Source: Dysgonomonas sp. 216
GTDB taxonomy: Bacteria; Bacteroidota; Bacteroidia; Bacteroidales; Dysgonomonadaceae
DNA length: 64,000 nt
Direction: 5' to 3'
Assembly (NCBI RefSeq): GCF_010501065.1
Contig: NZ_QVMM01000004.1
Coordinates: 124,001-188,000, forward strand
Shown here: piece after piece, positions 1 to 9,108 of the stretch
Position numbering within the stretch: the stretch's first letter is position 1
Layout: each line of letters begins with the position of its first letter
The notes under the pieces: generated by a model
Database searches by the model: none
Told to the model about the DNA's origin: nothing
The model's input: the letters and a program-made list of their open reading frames with translations, nothing else
Made by a program: the position numbers and the translations under genes

Positions 1-342
1 TTACGCGACACCAATGCCGATTATATATATATAACCGAAAACATGCCGGTACATGTACCCAGTTACGTATTCATTTATCCTTATGTTAATAATCGGAAAG
101 AAAAACGGTTCTATGTTTTCCCTAAAGCACGTATGGTTACACACCATATTGAATTTCTTAGGAAAGGGATGGCTCAGAAGAAACGATATTTCAATATTGT
201 AGCCAAAACAAACTATTTTGAGGATACGAAAGTATATATGAAAAAGTGGAAACGCTATAAAATGAAATTCTGGATAGGACTTAGTAAACTTTTTATTAAG
301 AAAAGCTGGTTCTGCAAAAAAGTATATAAAAATTTAGATTAA
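1..342 (+). CDS. C-terminal part of an unrecognised protein, probably surface-polysaccharide related
   Basis: The reading frame is open from base 1, so this is the tail (about 113 residues) of a gene that begins before the window. The tail is basic and aromatic-rich, with many Lys, Tyr and Phe residues and a stretch reading YITENMPVHVPSYVFIYPY. I recognise no domain. It lies 45 bases before a glycosyltransferase on the same strand, so a role in glycan assembly is plausible by context only. An internal ATG at 43 could be mistaken for the start, but in-frame coding continues upstream of it. Confidence 0.6.
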   Translation, partial: LRDTNADYIYITENMPVHVPSYVFIYPYVNNRKEKRFYVFPKARMVTHHIEFLRKGMAQKKRYFNIVAKTNYFEDTKVYMKKWKRYKMKFWIGLSKLFIKKSWFCKKVYKNLD

Positions 343-387
343 TAACCTGTATAGTCAAGAGATAGACTATACATACACATAATTTAT

Positions 388-1452
388 ATGTTTGTTATAA
401 ACGGACGTTTCCTTACTCAAAAGCCAACCGGTGTTCATCGTTACGCATTCGAAATATGCAACAAACTACACGAAATGGGTGTGGATTTCTATGTTGCAAT
501 ACCGAAAGAAATAAATAACAAAGATTACAAATTTGATTTCAAAACAGTAACATGCGGTAATCTTAAAACGCATCTTTGGGAACAAATATCGTTACCTCGT
601 TATCTAAAAAGTGTAGGAAGCCCTTTGCTTATCAGCTTTTCGGGATGTGGTCCGTTAAATTACAAAAATCAGATTATAACAATACACGATGTTTCGCACG
701 AGCGTTATCCGGAGTGGTTTTCAAAAAACTACTTCAGATATTACCATTTTATGCTTCCACGTATTGCCCGTAAAGCACATGCAATACTAACTGTTAGCGA
801 ATTTTCGAAAAACGAGATTATTGATACATTCGGAATTAGTGGCGAGAAGATACATGTTGTACACAGTAATGTACCTTTTCACAATAAACCCAACAAAAGT
901 GATATCATTAATTATAAACGACCTGAAAATATCGAGAAATATATTCTTACCGTTTCGTCGATGGATCCCCGAAAGAACTTTATCCGTTTAGTACAAGCAT
1001 TTAATAAATTAGAAGATAAGTCGGTAAAACTATATATTATTGGCATGAAATTTAAAGCCTTCAACACTCCTGATCTACAAGAGCTTGTTGGCGACAATGT
1101 AGTCTTACCCGGATATATAGACGATAATGCACTCCAAGAAATGTACCGCAATGCTCTGTTTTCTATCTACCCATCTTTGTACGAAGGATTTGGGCTTCCG
1201 CCATTAGAATCCATGACTTATGGATGCCCAGTTATAGCTTCCGATATTCCGGCTCTGCGTGAAGTTAGTGGCGATGCTGTATTATATGCCGACCCATATT
1301 CTATTGAAGATATGGCCGACAAGATGAAAATTATGATAGATTCACCACAGCTTAGAGATAGTCTTATAGAAAAAGGACTTGACCAGATAACTCTATATTC
1401 GTGGGATAAATCGGCAAAACAAGTATTAGAACTAGCTCAAAAATATTCTTAA
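388..1452 (+). CDS. Family 4 glycosyltransferase
   Basis: This 354-residue protein has the two-domain GT-B layout of family 4 (GT1-like) sugar transferases. The N-terminal acceptor half starts with a TGVHRYAFEI glycine-loop motif. The C-terminal donor half has SSMDPRKNF, then YEGFGLPPLESMTYGCPVIA, the family's nucleotide-sugar site with its ExxxxxxxE signature, then SDIPALREVSGDA. It probably adds mannose or a related sugar to a lipopolysaccharide or capsule chain at the inner face of the membrane; donor and acceptor cannot be read from sequence. It converges on rodA with only 10 bases between the stops. Confidence 0.88.
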   Translation: MFVINGRFLTQKPTGVHRYAFEICNKLHEMGVDFYVAIPKEINNKDYKFDFKTVTCGNLKTHLWEQISLPRYLKSVGSPLLISFSGCGPLNYKNQIITIHDVSHERYPEWFSKNYFRYYHFMLPRIARKAHAILTVSEFSKNEIIDTFGISGEKIHVVHSNVPFHNKPNKSDIINYKRPENIEKYILTVSSMDPRKNFIRLVQAFNKLEDKSVKLYIIGMKFKAFNTPDLQELVGDNVVLPGYIDDNALQEMYRNALFSIYPSLYEGFGLPPLESMTYGCPVIASDIPALREVSGDAVLYADPYSIEDMADKMKIMIDSPQLRDSLIEKGLDQITLYSWDKSAKQVLELAQKYS

Positions 1453-1462
1453 GCACAACTCC

Positions 1463-2920
1463 TTACCGAGTTTTACGAGACATATCAATACGAAGGAATA
1501 TAAATAGTAAAATAGTAAATCCCCACAAAGAAGATCCTCCATAACTAAAGAATGGTAATGGAATACCAATTACAGGCATCAGGCCAATAACCATACCAAT
1601 ATTTACAGTAAGGTGAAAAAGGAATATTGCAGCAACACTATATCCATATACCCGTCCGAAAGAATTTTCCTGACGTTCGGCTAAGAAAATAAGTCGTAAA
1701 ATCAGCGCTAAAAATAAAAGTAATACAATAGTTGACCCCACAAAGCCCATCTCCTCTCCTATTGTACAGAAAATAAAATCGGTATCTTGTTCCGGCACAT
1801 ATTTTAGTTTCGTTTGTGTACCATTTAAAAAGCCTTTCCCCGTAAAACCTCCGGAGCCTATCGCTATTTTCGATTGATTCACATTGTACCCTGCACCCAT
1901 CAAGTCCTCTTCCATACCTAAGGCTACTTTTATACGCATTTGTTGGTGAGGCTGTAAAACATCTTCAAACACATAATTAACTGATGTTATAAAACCCATA
2001 CCTGCTATAGCAAAAAAAGCTATAAAAAGATAAATCCGTTTCCAATGCTTCCATGCTAAATAACACAAAAAAGCCATTAATGCTCCCATACATATAATAG
2101 CTGTTAGTCCCCAATTTACCTCATAACCTCTATAAAAAACAAGTGCTGCCACACCAAATATACCCACCAGAAATAATATTATATAACGGGATGCCTTAGG
2201 ATTTTTTCCGTAATTAAATACAAAACCCGCACAAACTATAATAATAAGCAAAATAGACACAAACTCTCCTAAGCTAATCAGCCCTAGATTAATATCGGAA
2301 TACTTTAACCCGACAACAAATAAAACTATAGCACATAAACCCGACAATAAAACTATACCGGGTAACCCCTCTCTGTACAATACTAGAAGAAATGCTGTGT
2401 ACACCAACGCCGAACCTGTTTCTTTTTGTAACAGAATCATTGCCATCGGAACTGCTATCAGGCATATTATAGTTAATATATTTTTTGCACTAAGTAGCTT
2501 AAAACCATAGCTATTCATAAAATGAGCAAGAGCCAAAGCCACTGCAAACTTAGCAAACTCGGCAGGTTGTAGCCTTACGGTACTTGTTATAACCAGCCAC
2601 GACCGCGAACCTTTTATATCGGGAGCAACAAAAATAGTTACAAGTAATAATAATATGAAAAAAGCATATATAAAATAAGCGAATATATCGTACATGTTAC
2701 TATCTAGTTTTAAAAGAATAAAACCCAACACACACGATGAACATATCCATATAAGCTGCGAACCTGCCCGGGTAGAAAGATCGAACATACTTGTTGCATG
2801 TTCGTAATTGAAACTGGCAGCATATATACTGAACCAACCGGCAATAACCAGCACCAGATAAATTAATATTATCCACCAATCTACACTGTTTTTTATATTT
2901 CCGTCAGTTTCTCTATACAT
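1463..2920 (-). CDS. rodA: RodA, peptidoglycan glycosyltransferase of the elongasome
   Basis: This 485-residue polytopic membrane protein belongs to the SEDS family (FtsW/RodA/SpoVE). It polymerises lipid II into glycan strands during cell elongation, paired with PBP2. Many hydrophobic segments are visible. The family motifs are GSRSWLVITSTVRLQPAEFAK near the first third and, near the C terminus, GEEMGFVGS and PVIGIPLPFFSYGGSS. It is the last gene of the mreB-mreC-mreD-mrdA-rodA operon and follows mrdA by 37 bases, which supports RodA over FtsW. It is longer than the E. coli protein (about 370), as is usual in Bacteroidetes because of extra central membrane segments. Confidence 0.95.
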   Translation of the reverse strand: MYRETDGNIKNSVDWWIILIYLVLVIAGWFSIYAASFNYEHATSMFDLSTRAGSQLIWICSSCVLGFILLKLDSNMYDIFAYFIYAFFILLLLVTIFVAPDIKGSRSWLVITSTVRLQPAEFAKFAVALALAHFMNSYGFKLLSAKNILTIICLIAVPMAMILLQKETGSALVYTAFLLVLYREGLPGIVLLSGLCAIVLFVVGLKYSDINLGLISLGEFVSILLIIIVCAGFVFNYGKNPKASRYIILFLVGIFGVAALVFYRGYEVNWGLTAIICMGALMAFLCYLAWKHWKRIYLFIAFFAIAGMGFITSVNYVFEDVLQPHQQMRIKVALGMEEDLMGAGYNVNQSKIAIGSGGFTGKGFLNGTQTKLKYVPEQDTDFIFCTIGEEMGFVGSTIVLLLFLALILRLIFLAERQENSFGRVYGYSVAAIFLFHLTVNIGMVIGLMPVIGIPLPFFSYGGSSLWGFTILLFIFLRIDMSRKTR

Positions 2921-2957
2921 GTTTATTTAAGTACACTATTTTATTTAGCAAGTAATT

Positions 2958-4883
2958 TTATAGTCCTCTATCTTCCGATTGACTGGCAGAAGACACCTTT
3001 TCCCTATTCGACAAATTCTTAAGCCACAAATTTGTCATATTAGGCATAATAACTGCATTTACTATTCTGTCTTCTATATATTTATCGGCAGCAGGAACCT
3101 CCCCCCGTAAATATTTTTGCATCATCAACCTCCCTATCGGCACTGCATAAGTTGCACCAAATCCTCCGTTTTCCACCAACACAGCAACTGCTACTGTAGG
3201 ATTATCCTTTGGCGCAAATCCCATAAAAATAGAGTGGTCACGCCCATGCGGATTCTGAGCTGTACCTGTTTTTCCACAAACCTGAATATCCGTCCCTATA
3301 TTTGCTCCTCTGCATGTTCCTCCGGTCACAGCTGCAGCCATGCCTCGTACTATCGACTCGTAATATTTTTCATCAATTTTAGGTGCCCGCTTTTCTGTAT
3401 AATCCGATTTAAGAACCGTATCCTGAATTTCTTTCACAATATGCGGAGTATAAAAAAATCCCCTATTGGCAATAGTAGCACTCAAATTCGCTATCTGTAA
3501 AGGCGTAGCGGTTACCTCCCCCTGCCCTATGGCAATAGAAATAACATTAGGAGCCGACCAATTTGTACGTTTAAATGCCTTGCTGTAATATTTACTATTA
3601 GGAATAAACCCTCGTTTCTCGGACGGAAGATCGACACCTAAAGGATAACCAAACCCCATATCAACTAAATAATCTTTCCACTTATCAAAAGCAGTCAATA
3701 TATCCGGATATATCCGCCTATTACTGAGCATCGCATTCAGACCATAGCAGAAATAAGAGTTACACGATGTAGCAATCGCCGGTTCTAACGGTATTGGAGA
3801 ATAGTGTGAATGGCACTTGGGCCGTCCACCTCCGGGTGGGTATCCCATAGCACACGAATATGATGTTTCGGGCGTAATTATACCTTCTTGCAAAAATATA
3901 AGCCCTTGCGTAGTTTTAAAAGTCGATCCCGGAGGATATGCTCCATGAATTGCCCTATTAAGCAAAGGTTTAGTTTCATCTTGCTGAAGGCTCAGATAAT
4001 TCTGACCGAACTCGCGTCCACGTAATATAGATGGATCGTACGACGGAGCAGTTACCATACACAATATTTCGCCTGTTGCAGGCTCTATCATAACAATGCT
4101 GCCAATCTTATTACGCATTAGATGTTCGCCATAAGCTTGCAACTCTATATCTATAGCTAATTTAAGATTTCGCCCCGATACCGGAGGTTTATCATGTCTT
4201 CCTTCTTCATATTTCCCCTGAATACGTCCATGAGCATCTCTCAAAAGTATTTCTACACCTTTTACCCCTCTAAGCTCTGCTTCATATGAGGACTCGACTC
4301 CCGCCTTTCCTCCATAATCGCCACGAGCATAATATTTGTCAGCATCCATTTGTTTCTTATCAACCTCAGCTACATAGCCTAATAAATGGCCTGCATTACT
4401 ATAGCTATATTGACGCAACGTCCGGTTCTGAATATAAAATCCGGGGAATTTATACATTTTTTCCTGTAACAAACCATATTCCTGTACAGTAAGCTGCGTC
4501 ATAAAAGTTTGAAATGTATATGACGAATAACCGGGATTTAATGATCTGTCTTTTACTGTTGCAATACGCTTAACAAATTGCTCTTTTGTTATGCCCAATA
4601 TGTTGCAGAAATCAAGCGTATCAAAAGGTAACACCTCGCGGGGTATATATACAATATCGTAAGTTGCCTGATTATACACCAACAAACGATCGTTACGATC
4701 GGATATCGTACCACGAGCTGGATATAACGTTTTTTTAAAGAAAGCATTACTGTCGGCAAAGTCCTTATAATCGTCATTAAAGATTTGCAAATTCAACAAT
4801 TGCAAAACCATAATCAGAATAATAACACATACTACTCCTCCAATAACATAACGGCGTTTTTCAAACTCCAGATTCTTACTCAC
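2958..4883 (-). CDS. mrdA: Penicillin-binding protein 2 (MrdA)
   Basis: This 641-residue class B transpeptidase crosslinks peptidoglycan during elongation. One N-terminal membrane anchor (about residues 13-31) is followed by the PBP dimerisation domain and a C-terminal transpeptidase domain. The three active-site motifs are intact: STFK at 320-323 with the nucleophilic Ser320, SCN at 373-375 and KTGT at 538-541. It overlaps mreD by 8 bases at its start, indicating translational coupling, and precedes rodA, its glycosyltransferase partner. The product is periplasmic and beta-lactam sensitive by family. The sequence shows nothing unusual. Confidence 0.96.
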   Translation of the reverse strand: MSKNLEFEKRRYVIGGVVCVIILIMVLQLLNLQIFNDDYKDFADSNAFFKKTLYPARGTISDRNDRLLVYNQATYDIVYIPREVLPFDTLDFCNILGITKEQFVKRIATVKDRSLNPGYSSYTFQTFMTQLTVQEYGLLQEKMYKFPGFYIQNRTLRQYSYSNAGHLLGYVAEVDKKQMDADKYYARGDYGGKAGVESSYEAELRGVKGVEILLRDAHGRIQGKYEEGRHDKPPVSGRNLKLAIDIELQAYGEHLMRNKIGSIVMIEPATGEILCMVTAPSYDPSILRGREFGQNYLSLQQDETKPLLNRAIHGAYPPGSTFKTTQGLIFLQEGIITPETSYSCAMGYPPGGGRPKCHSHYSPIPLEPAIATSCNSYFCYGLNAMLSNRRIYPDILTAFDKWKDYLVDMGFGYPLGVDLPSEKRGFIPNSKYYSKAFKRTNWSAPNVISIAIGQGEVTATPLQIANLSATIANRGFFYTPHIVKEIQDTVLKSDYTEKRAPKIDEKYYESIVRGMAAAVTGGTCRGANIGTDIQVCGKTGTAQNPHGRDHSIFMGFAPKDNPTVAVAVLVENGGFGATYAVPIGRLMMQKYLRGEVPAADKYIEDRIVNAVIMPNMTNLWLKNLSNREKVSSASQSEDRGL

Positions 4884-5394
4884 GAACTTTCTTTTTTATA
4901 GATAAACTTTCTATTGCAAATATCAAGACAAAAGTTAAAACCGATGATGACATTATCCTTGCGGCGATAATCAACAATTCTGAATACGAAAAAGCCTCGA
5001 TAAATATAAGTGTTGTATGATGTATTAAAATGAAAGTTACCATGTAACGGACAAAACTTCCTCCTAATACTGATAATTTAGGACTAATATGTTCAAAATC
5101 TTCCCGATCGAAAAATAATTTCTGCAAAGGCATCCTCAAAAATGCAATAAATGTTGTTGCCGCTGCATTTATGCCAAAAGTATTACAAAAAACATCGATA
5201 GTTAAACCCAATACAAAACCCAGAAAAATTACAAGATTGCGGTTCATATCTACCGGCAATTTCATAATGTAATAGATATACAAAAACGGAGTAGCCAAAC
5301 CGAAAAATAAAATATGATTAAGCACCAATACCTGTAACAGTACCAAAGCTATAAACAAAAGTATAGGTCGTGCAATAGTATTATTTTCCATCAA
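4876..5394 (-). CDS. mreD: MreD, rod-shape-determining membrane protein
   Basis: This 172-residue hydrophobic protein has about five or six membrane segments and no catalytic motif. Position is the main argument: it lies between mreC and mrdA, overlapping the former by 14 bases and the latter by 8. MreD proteins are small, poorly conserved integral membrane parts of the elongasome that link MreC to the synthases. Size and topology agree with the family. The call would be weak without the operon context. Confidence 0.88.
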   Translation of the reverse strand: MMENNTIARPILLFIALVLLQVLVLNHILFFGLATPFLYIYYIMKLPVDMNRNLVIFLGFVLGLTIDVFCNTFGINAAATTFIAFLRMPLQKLFFDREDFEHISPKLSVLGGSFVRYMVTFILIHHTTLIFIEAFSYSELLIIAARIMSSSVLTFVLIFAIESLSIKKKVRE

Positions 5395-6235
5395 TAACCT
5401 CCTTTTTCAGTTCTCTAATTTCGTCACTCCGATAGTTATTTATAATCAATACGTTTTTTAGACTCCCAAAATCAGTAGACAACCTTACATTTAGTGTATA
5501 AAAATTATCATCACGCTGACTTACATAATCTTCAACAATGCCAACCATAAATCCTTCCGGAAAGAATTCTGATATTCCACTTGTGATTATTGTATCGCCA
5601 TTTTCAAATTTTTCATATCGGGGAAAATCCACAAGGCTTCCATATCGATAATCTTTTGTGTTCCAAACCAAAGTAGCCGGAATATTTGAGTCTTTCAGTT
5701 TACAATTCAATTTTGTTTTTGGGTTTAAAACCGATTGTATAATAGAATAGTTTGCCGAAACCGACCGCACAATACCAACTATTCCGTTACCGGATACAAC
5801 CCCCATTTCGGGTTTTATACCATCACGCTCGCCTTTATCAATATATATATAATTATCGACACGTGTAACACTGTTATGTATTACACGAGCATTAGTATAT
5901 CCATAATTGGTAGCCGAATGAACCTCTTTTAAAAGAGCCTGTGTTGTTGCTGTATCTGCCGAAAGAGTAGCAATATACTCTTCCATATTATGCAATTGCC
6001 TTGTCAGTTCTGAATTGCGAATCAATAAATCTTCATTTTCTTTCCTTAAACCAAAAAAAGAAGTAACTGTTCCTGACAAAGAATATACTCTGCCAACCAG
6101 TTCATTTGACGATTTAAGAAAAATACTTCTTTGATACGAACTGTTTTCGAATATTAAATAAAAAGATATTATCTCCAAAAAGATAAAAAGAAACCAATAA
6201 CTGTTTTTTATAAAAAAAGCAATCAGATTACGCAT
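5381..6235 (-). CDS. mreC: MreC, rod-shape-determining protein
   Basis: This 284-residue bitopic protein scaffolds the elongation machinery in the periplasm. It has one N-terminal membrane helix (about residues 10-29), a coiled-coil stretch (about 60-95, rich in Leu, Glu and Asn) and then the beta-rich MreC core with motifs such as ARVIHNSVTRVDNYIYIDKG and SGISEFFPEGFMVG. It follows mreB by 131 bases and overlaps mreD. Length and layout match the family. Confidence 0.94.
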   Translation of the reverse strand: MRNLIAFFIKNSYWFLFIFLEIISFYLIFENSSYQRSIFLKSSNELVGRVYSLSGTVTSFFGLRKENEDLLIRNSELTRQLHNMEEYIATLSADTATTQALLKEVHSATNYGYTNARVIHNSVTRVDNYIYIDKGERDGIKPEMGVVSGNGIVGIVRSVSANYSIIQSVLNPKTKLNCKLKDSNIPATLVWNTKDYRYGSLVDFPRYEKFENGDTIITSGISEFFPEGFMVGIVEDYVSQRDDNFYTLNVRLSTDFGSLKNVLIINNYRSDEIRELKKEVIDGK

Positions 6236-6297
6236 ACAAGATTATCGATAGGCAATGTAAATATTATCACGAAAATCAACCGTGTTAAAACTTTTAA

Positions 6298-6323
6298 AGC
6301 ACTAGCCCGTTAAGACTAGCGCT
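6298..6323 (-). terminator. Weak inverted repeat between mreB and mreC
   Basis: AGCACTAG and CTAGCGCT flank a 10-base loop, giving an imperfect 8-base stem in the 131-base mreB-mreC gap. On the minus strand it is followed by a few T residues only. It could be an attenuator that lowers mreC-rodA expression relative to mreB, or an mRNA processing site. The gap length is the only other hint. Confidence 0.3.
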
Positions 6324-6366
6324 ATATACTATATAATTTACAGAAAAAGCTTTTCCTTTTTTAGCT

Positions 6367-7395
6367 TTACTGCCTCATCAGGAAGTTAAACTTCTCTATG
6401 TTTTTAAGAGCTATACCTGTACCTTTTGCTACCGCATGCAAAGGATCTTCCGCAACGTGGAAAGGAATTCCTATTTTGTCAGAAAAACGCTTGCTCAAGC
6501 CACGCAACAAAGCTCCTCCTCCAGTCAGATATATACCATTTTTCACAATATCAGCATACAACTCGGGTGGTGTTTGCTCCAAAGCGCTAAGTATAGCAGA
6601 ATCCATCTTCGATATAGATTTATCAAGACAATGAGCTATCTCCTGATACGAAATAGGAATATCCATTGGCAACGAAGTCATTCTATTCGGGCCATGTACA
6701 ATAAAGTCTTCCGGAATTTCATTCTCGGGCAACTCTGTTAATGCCGATCCTACTGCTATTTTTATCATTTCGGCTGTACGTTCCCCAACTTTTATATTAT
6801 GCTGACGTCCCATATATTCCTGTATATCCTCAGTAAGATCATCTCCTGCAATCTTTATTGATTTATTAGAAACAATACCACCTAACGATATAACCGCAAT
6901 TTCGGTTGTACCACCACCTATATCTACAATCATATTACCCTCGGGTAATTCAACGTCAAGTCCTATACCTAAAGCCGCAGCCATTGGCTCATATATCAAA
7001 TACACATCACGTCCTCCTGCGTGTTCAGCCGAATCGCGAATAGCTCGGCGCTCAACTTCGGTGCTTCCCGAAGGTATACAAACTACAATACGTAATGATG
7101 GCGAAAACAATCTGTTTTTATTACCGATCATCTTTATCAGACCACGTATCATTTGTTCGGCCGCTGTAAAATCGGCTATAACACCATCGCGCAACGGACG
7201 AATAGTACGAATATCCTCGTGGGTTTTCCCGTGCATCTGACGAGCCTTTTCACCCACAGCTATAACCTTATCAGAACGTCTTTCGAGTGCAACAATGGAA
7301 GGTTCGTCAACAACGATCTTCCCGTTGCTAATAATAATGGTATTGGCAGTGCCAAGGTCCATTGCTATTTCTTGTGTGAATGAGAACAACCCCAT
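6367..7395 (-). CDS. mreB: MreB, actin-like rod-shape protein
   Basis: This 342-residue bacterial actin forms membrane-bound filaments that orient cell-wall synthesis. ATP-binding signatures are intact: the phosphate-1 loop MDLGTANT near the N terminus, phosphate-2 IVDIGGGTTEIAVISLGG mid-protein and the adenosine motif LTGGGALLRGL near residue 295. It heads the mreB-rodA cluster and lies 35 bases after purH, so it may share purH transcripts. Length is typical (about 340). Confidence 0.97.
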   Translation of the reverse strand: MGLFSFTQEIAMDLGTANTIIISNGKIVVDEPSIVALERRSDKVIAVGEKARQMHGKTHEDIRTIRPLRDGVIADFTAAEQMIRGLIKMIGNKNRLFSPSLRIVVCIPSGSTEVERRAIRDSAEHAGGRDVYLIYEPMAAALGIGLDVELPEGNMIVDIGGGTTEIAVISLGGIVSNKSIKIAGDDLTEDIQEYMGRQHNIKVGERTAEMIKIAVGSALTELPENEIPEDFIVHGPNRMTSLPMDIPISYQEIAHCLDKSISKMDSAILSALEQTPPELYADIVKNGIYLTGGGALLRGLSKRFSDKIGIPFHVAEDPLHAVAKGTGIALKNIEKFNFLMRQ

Positions 7396-7430
7396 AATTA
7401 TTTTACTGTTTTATAAAGGTTTGTAATAAT

Positions 7431-8954
7431 TTAATGTTTAAAATGACGTATTCCTGTCATTACCATCGATATATTATGTTCGTTACAATAATCGACCGAA
7501 AGTTCATCTTTAACCGATCCTCCCGGCTGTACCACAGCTGTTATTCCGGCATTTCCTGCTATTTCCACACAATCGGGGAATGGAAAAAATGCATCGGAAG
7601 CCATAACTGCACCTTTAAGGTCGAAGCCAAACGAATCTGCTTTTTCAATAGCTTGCCTTAAGGCATCAACTCTTGATGTTTGTCCTGTACCTCCTGCACA
7701 TAATTGTTTTCCTTTTACCAAAATTATCGCATTCGATTTAGTATGTTTCACAAGCTTATTCGCAAAAATTAAGTCTTCGAGTTCCGAGCCTTGAAGCTGG
7801 CGATTTGTAACCAGTTTCATATCTTCAGCAGTCTGAACACTTACATCCTTATCCTGAACCAATACCCCGTTCAATAGCGAACGGAACTGCATTGTACTTT
7901 TTACCGAATTTTTCTGAACCAATATAATACGATTCTTTTTTTGTTTTAAAACATCCAAAGCATCATCATCGTATGCTGGTGCAATAATTATTTCAAAGAA
8001 AATATTGTTTATCTCGTCGGCAGCTGCTTTATCAATCTTACGGTTCGAAACTATAATTCCACCAAAAGCCGAAACCGGATCACCGGCCAAAGCATCTACC
8101 CAAGCATCTTTTACTGTTGCCCTTGATGCTATACCACAAGCATTATTATGCTTTAATATTGCAACTGTAGTTTCGTCAAATTCGCTAATCAACGAAACGG
8201 CAGAGTCTATATCTAATAAATTGTTATACGAAATTTCACGGCCATGAAGTTGATCGAACAAATCTTCCAGTTTCCCGAAGAACATGCCTTTTTGGTGTGG
8301 ATTTTCGCCATAACGCAACACATGCTTATTATCTTCTGCATATCGGAAAGCCGACTCTTCGCCTCCGTCCATATAAGTAAAGATAGCTGAATCGTAAGAA
8401 GACGAAACACCGAAAGCTTCCTTTGCAAACCATTTGCGATCGTCGATAGTAGTAATTCCGTCTTTCTCATTAAGCAATGTATACAATGCCTGATATTGAG
8501 ATTTTGAAGGAACGATTACCACATCTTTAAAATTTTTGGCTCCCGCTCTTATAAGCGAAATACCACCTATATCTATTTTTTCTATTATATCGGCTTCGCT
8601 TGCTCCCGATGCAACTGTTTCTCTAAATGGATACAGATCGACAATAACAAGATCTATCTCCTGAATTCCATATGCTTTTATTTGTTTCTGATCCTCTTCA
8701 AGATCACGTCTATTTAGTATTCCTCCAAAAACATGAGGATGTAACGTTTTTACTCGTCCGCCTAAAATAGATGGGTAACCGGTAAGACTCTCTACCGCGA
8801 TACATTCATGACCTAACGATTCAATAAATTCACGGGTTCCTCCCGTTGAAATAAATTTAACGCCTAAAGAGGCTAATTTGTTTATAATTTCGTCTAATCC
8901 ATCTTTATGGTAAACCGAAACTAAGGCTGTTTTAATTTTCTTTTCCAAAAGCAT
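7431..8954 (-). CDS. purH: PurH, bifunctional AICAR transformylase/IMP cyclohydrolase
   Basis: This 507-residue cytosolic enzyme does the last two steps of purine synthesis: formylation of AICAR using 10-formyl-THF, then ring closure to IMP. The N-terminal MGS-like cyclohydrolase domain (about 1-150) shows ISTGGTREF and GGRVKTLHPHVFGGIL. The C-terminal transformylase domain has LRYGENPHQKG, the KHNNACGIA motif (the Lys-His pair is catalytic) and SDAFFPFPD. The length is near the usual 510-530. The purH-mreB neighbourhood is typical of Bacteroidales. Confidence 0.97.
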   Translation of the reverse strand: MLLEKKIKTALVSVYHKDGLDEIINKLASLGVKFISTGGTREFIESLGHECIAVESLTGYPSILGGRVKTLHPHVFGGILNRRDLEEDQKQIKAYGIQEIDLVIVDLYPFRETVASGASEADIIEKIDIGGISLIRAGAKNFKDVVIVPSKSQYQALYTLLNEKDGITTIDDRKWFAKEAFGVSSSYDSAIFTYMDGGEESAFRYAEDNKHVLRYGENPHQKGMFFGKLEDLFDQLHGREISYNNLLDIDSAVSLISEFDETTVAILKHNNACGIASRATVKDAWVDALAGDPVSAFGGIIVSNRKIDKAAADEINNIFFEIIIAPAYDDDALDVLKQKKNRIILVQKNSVKSTMQFRSLLNGVLVQDKDVSVQTAEDMKLVTNRQLQGSELEDLIFANKLVKHTKSNAIILVKGKQLCAGGTGQTSRVDALRQAIEKADSFGFDLKGAVMASDAFFPFPDCVEIAGNAGITAVVQPGGSVKDELSVDYCNEHNISMVMTGIRHFKH

Positions 8955-9047
8955 ATATAACGCGATTAATCAATTTTTGTCTTAGGAATACAAAGGTATA
9001 AAATCTATTGCTATATCGGGTCGTCGTTTATAAGTTTTATTATAAAA

Positions 9048-9084
9048 AAACACCCTTATAATTTAATTATTTACAAGGGTGTTT
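9048..9084 (-). terminator. Intrinsic terminator after the hexokinase gene
   Basis: AAACACCCTT and AAGGGTGTTT form a perfect 10-base stem around a short AT-rich loop, with T runs on the minus-strand 3' side. It lies 25 bases past the hexokinase stop and before the purH start, so it separates the two units. Confidence 0.8.
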
Positions 9085-9108
9085 CTGATATGTTCTTAAT
9101 ATTTTTAT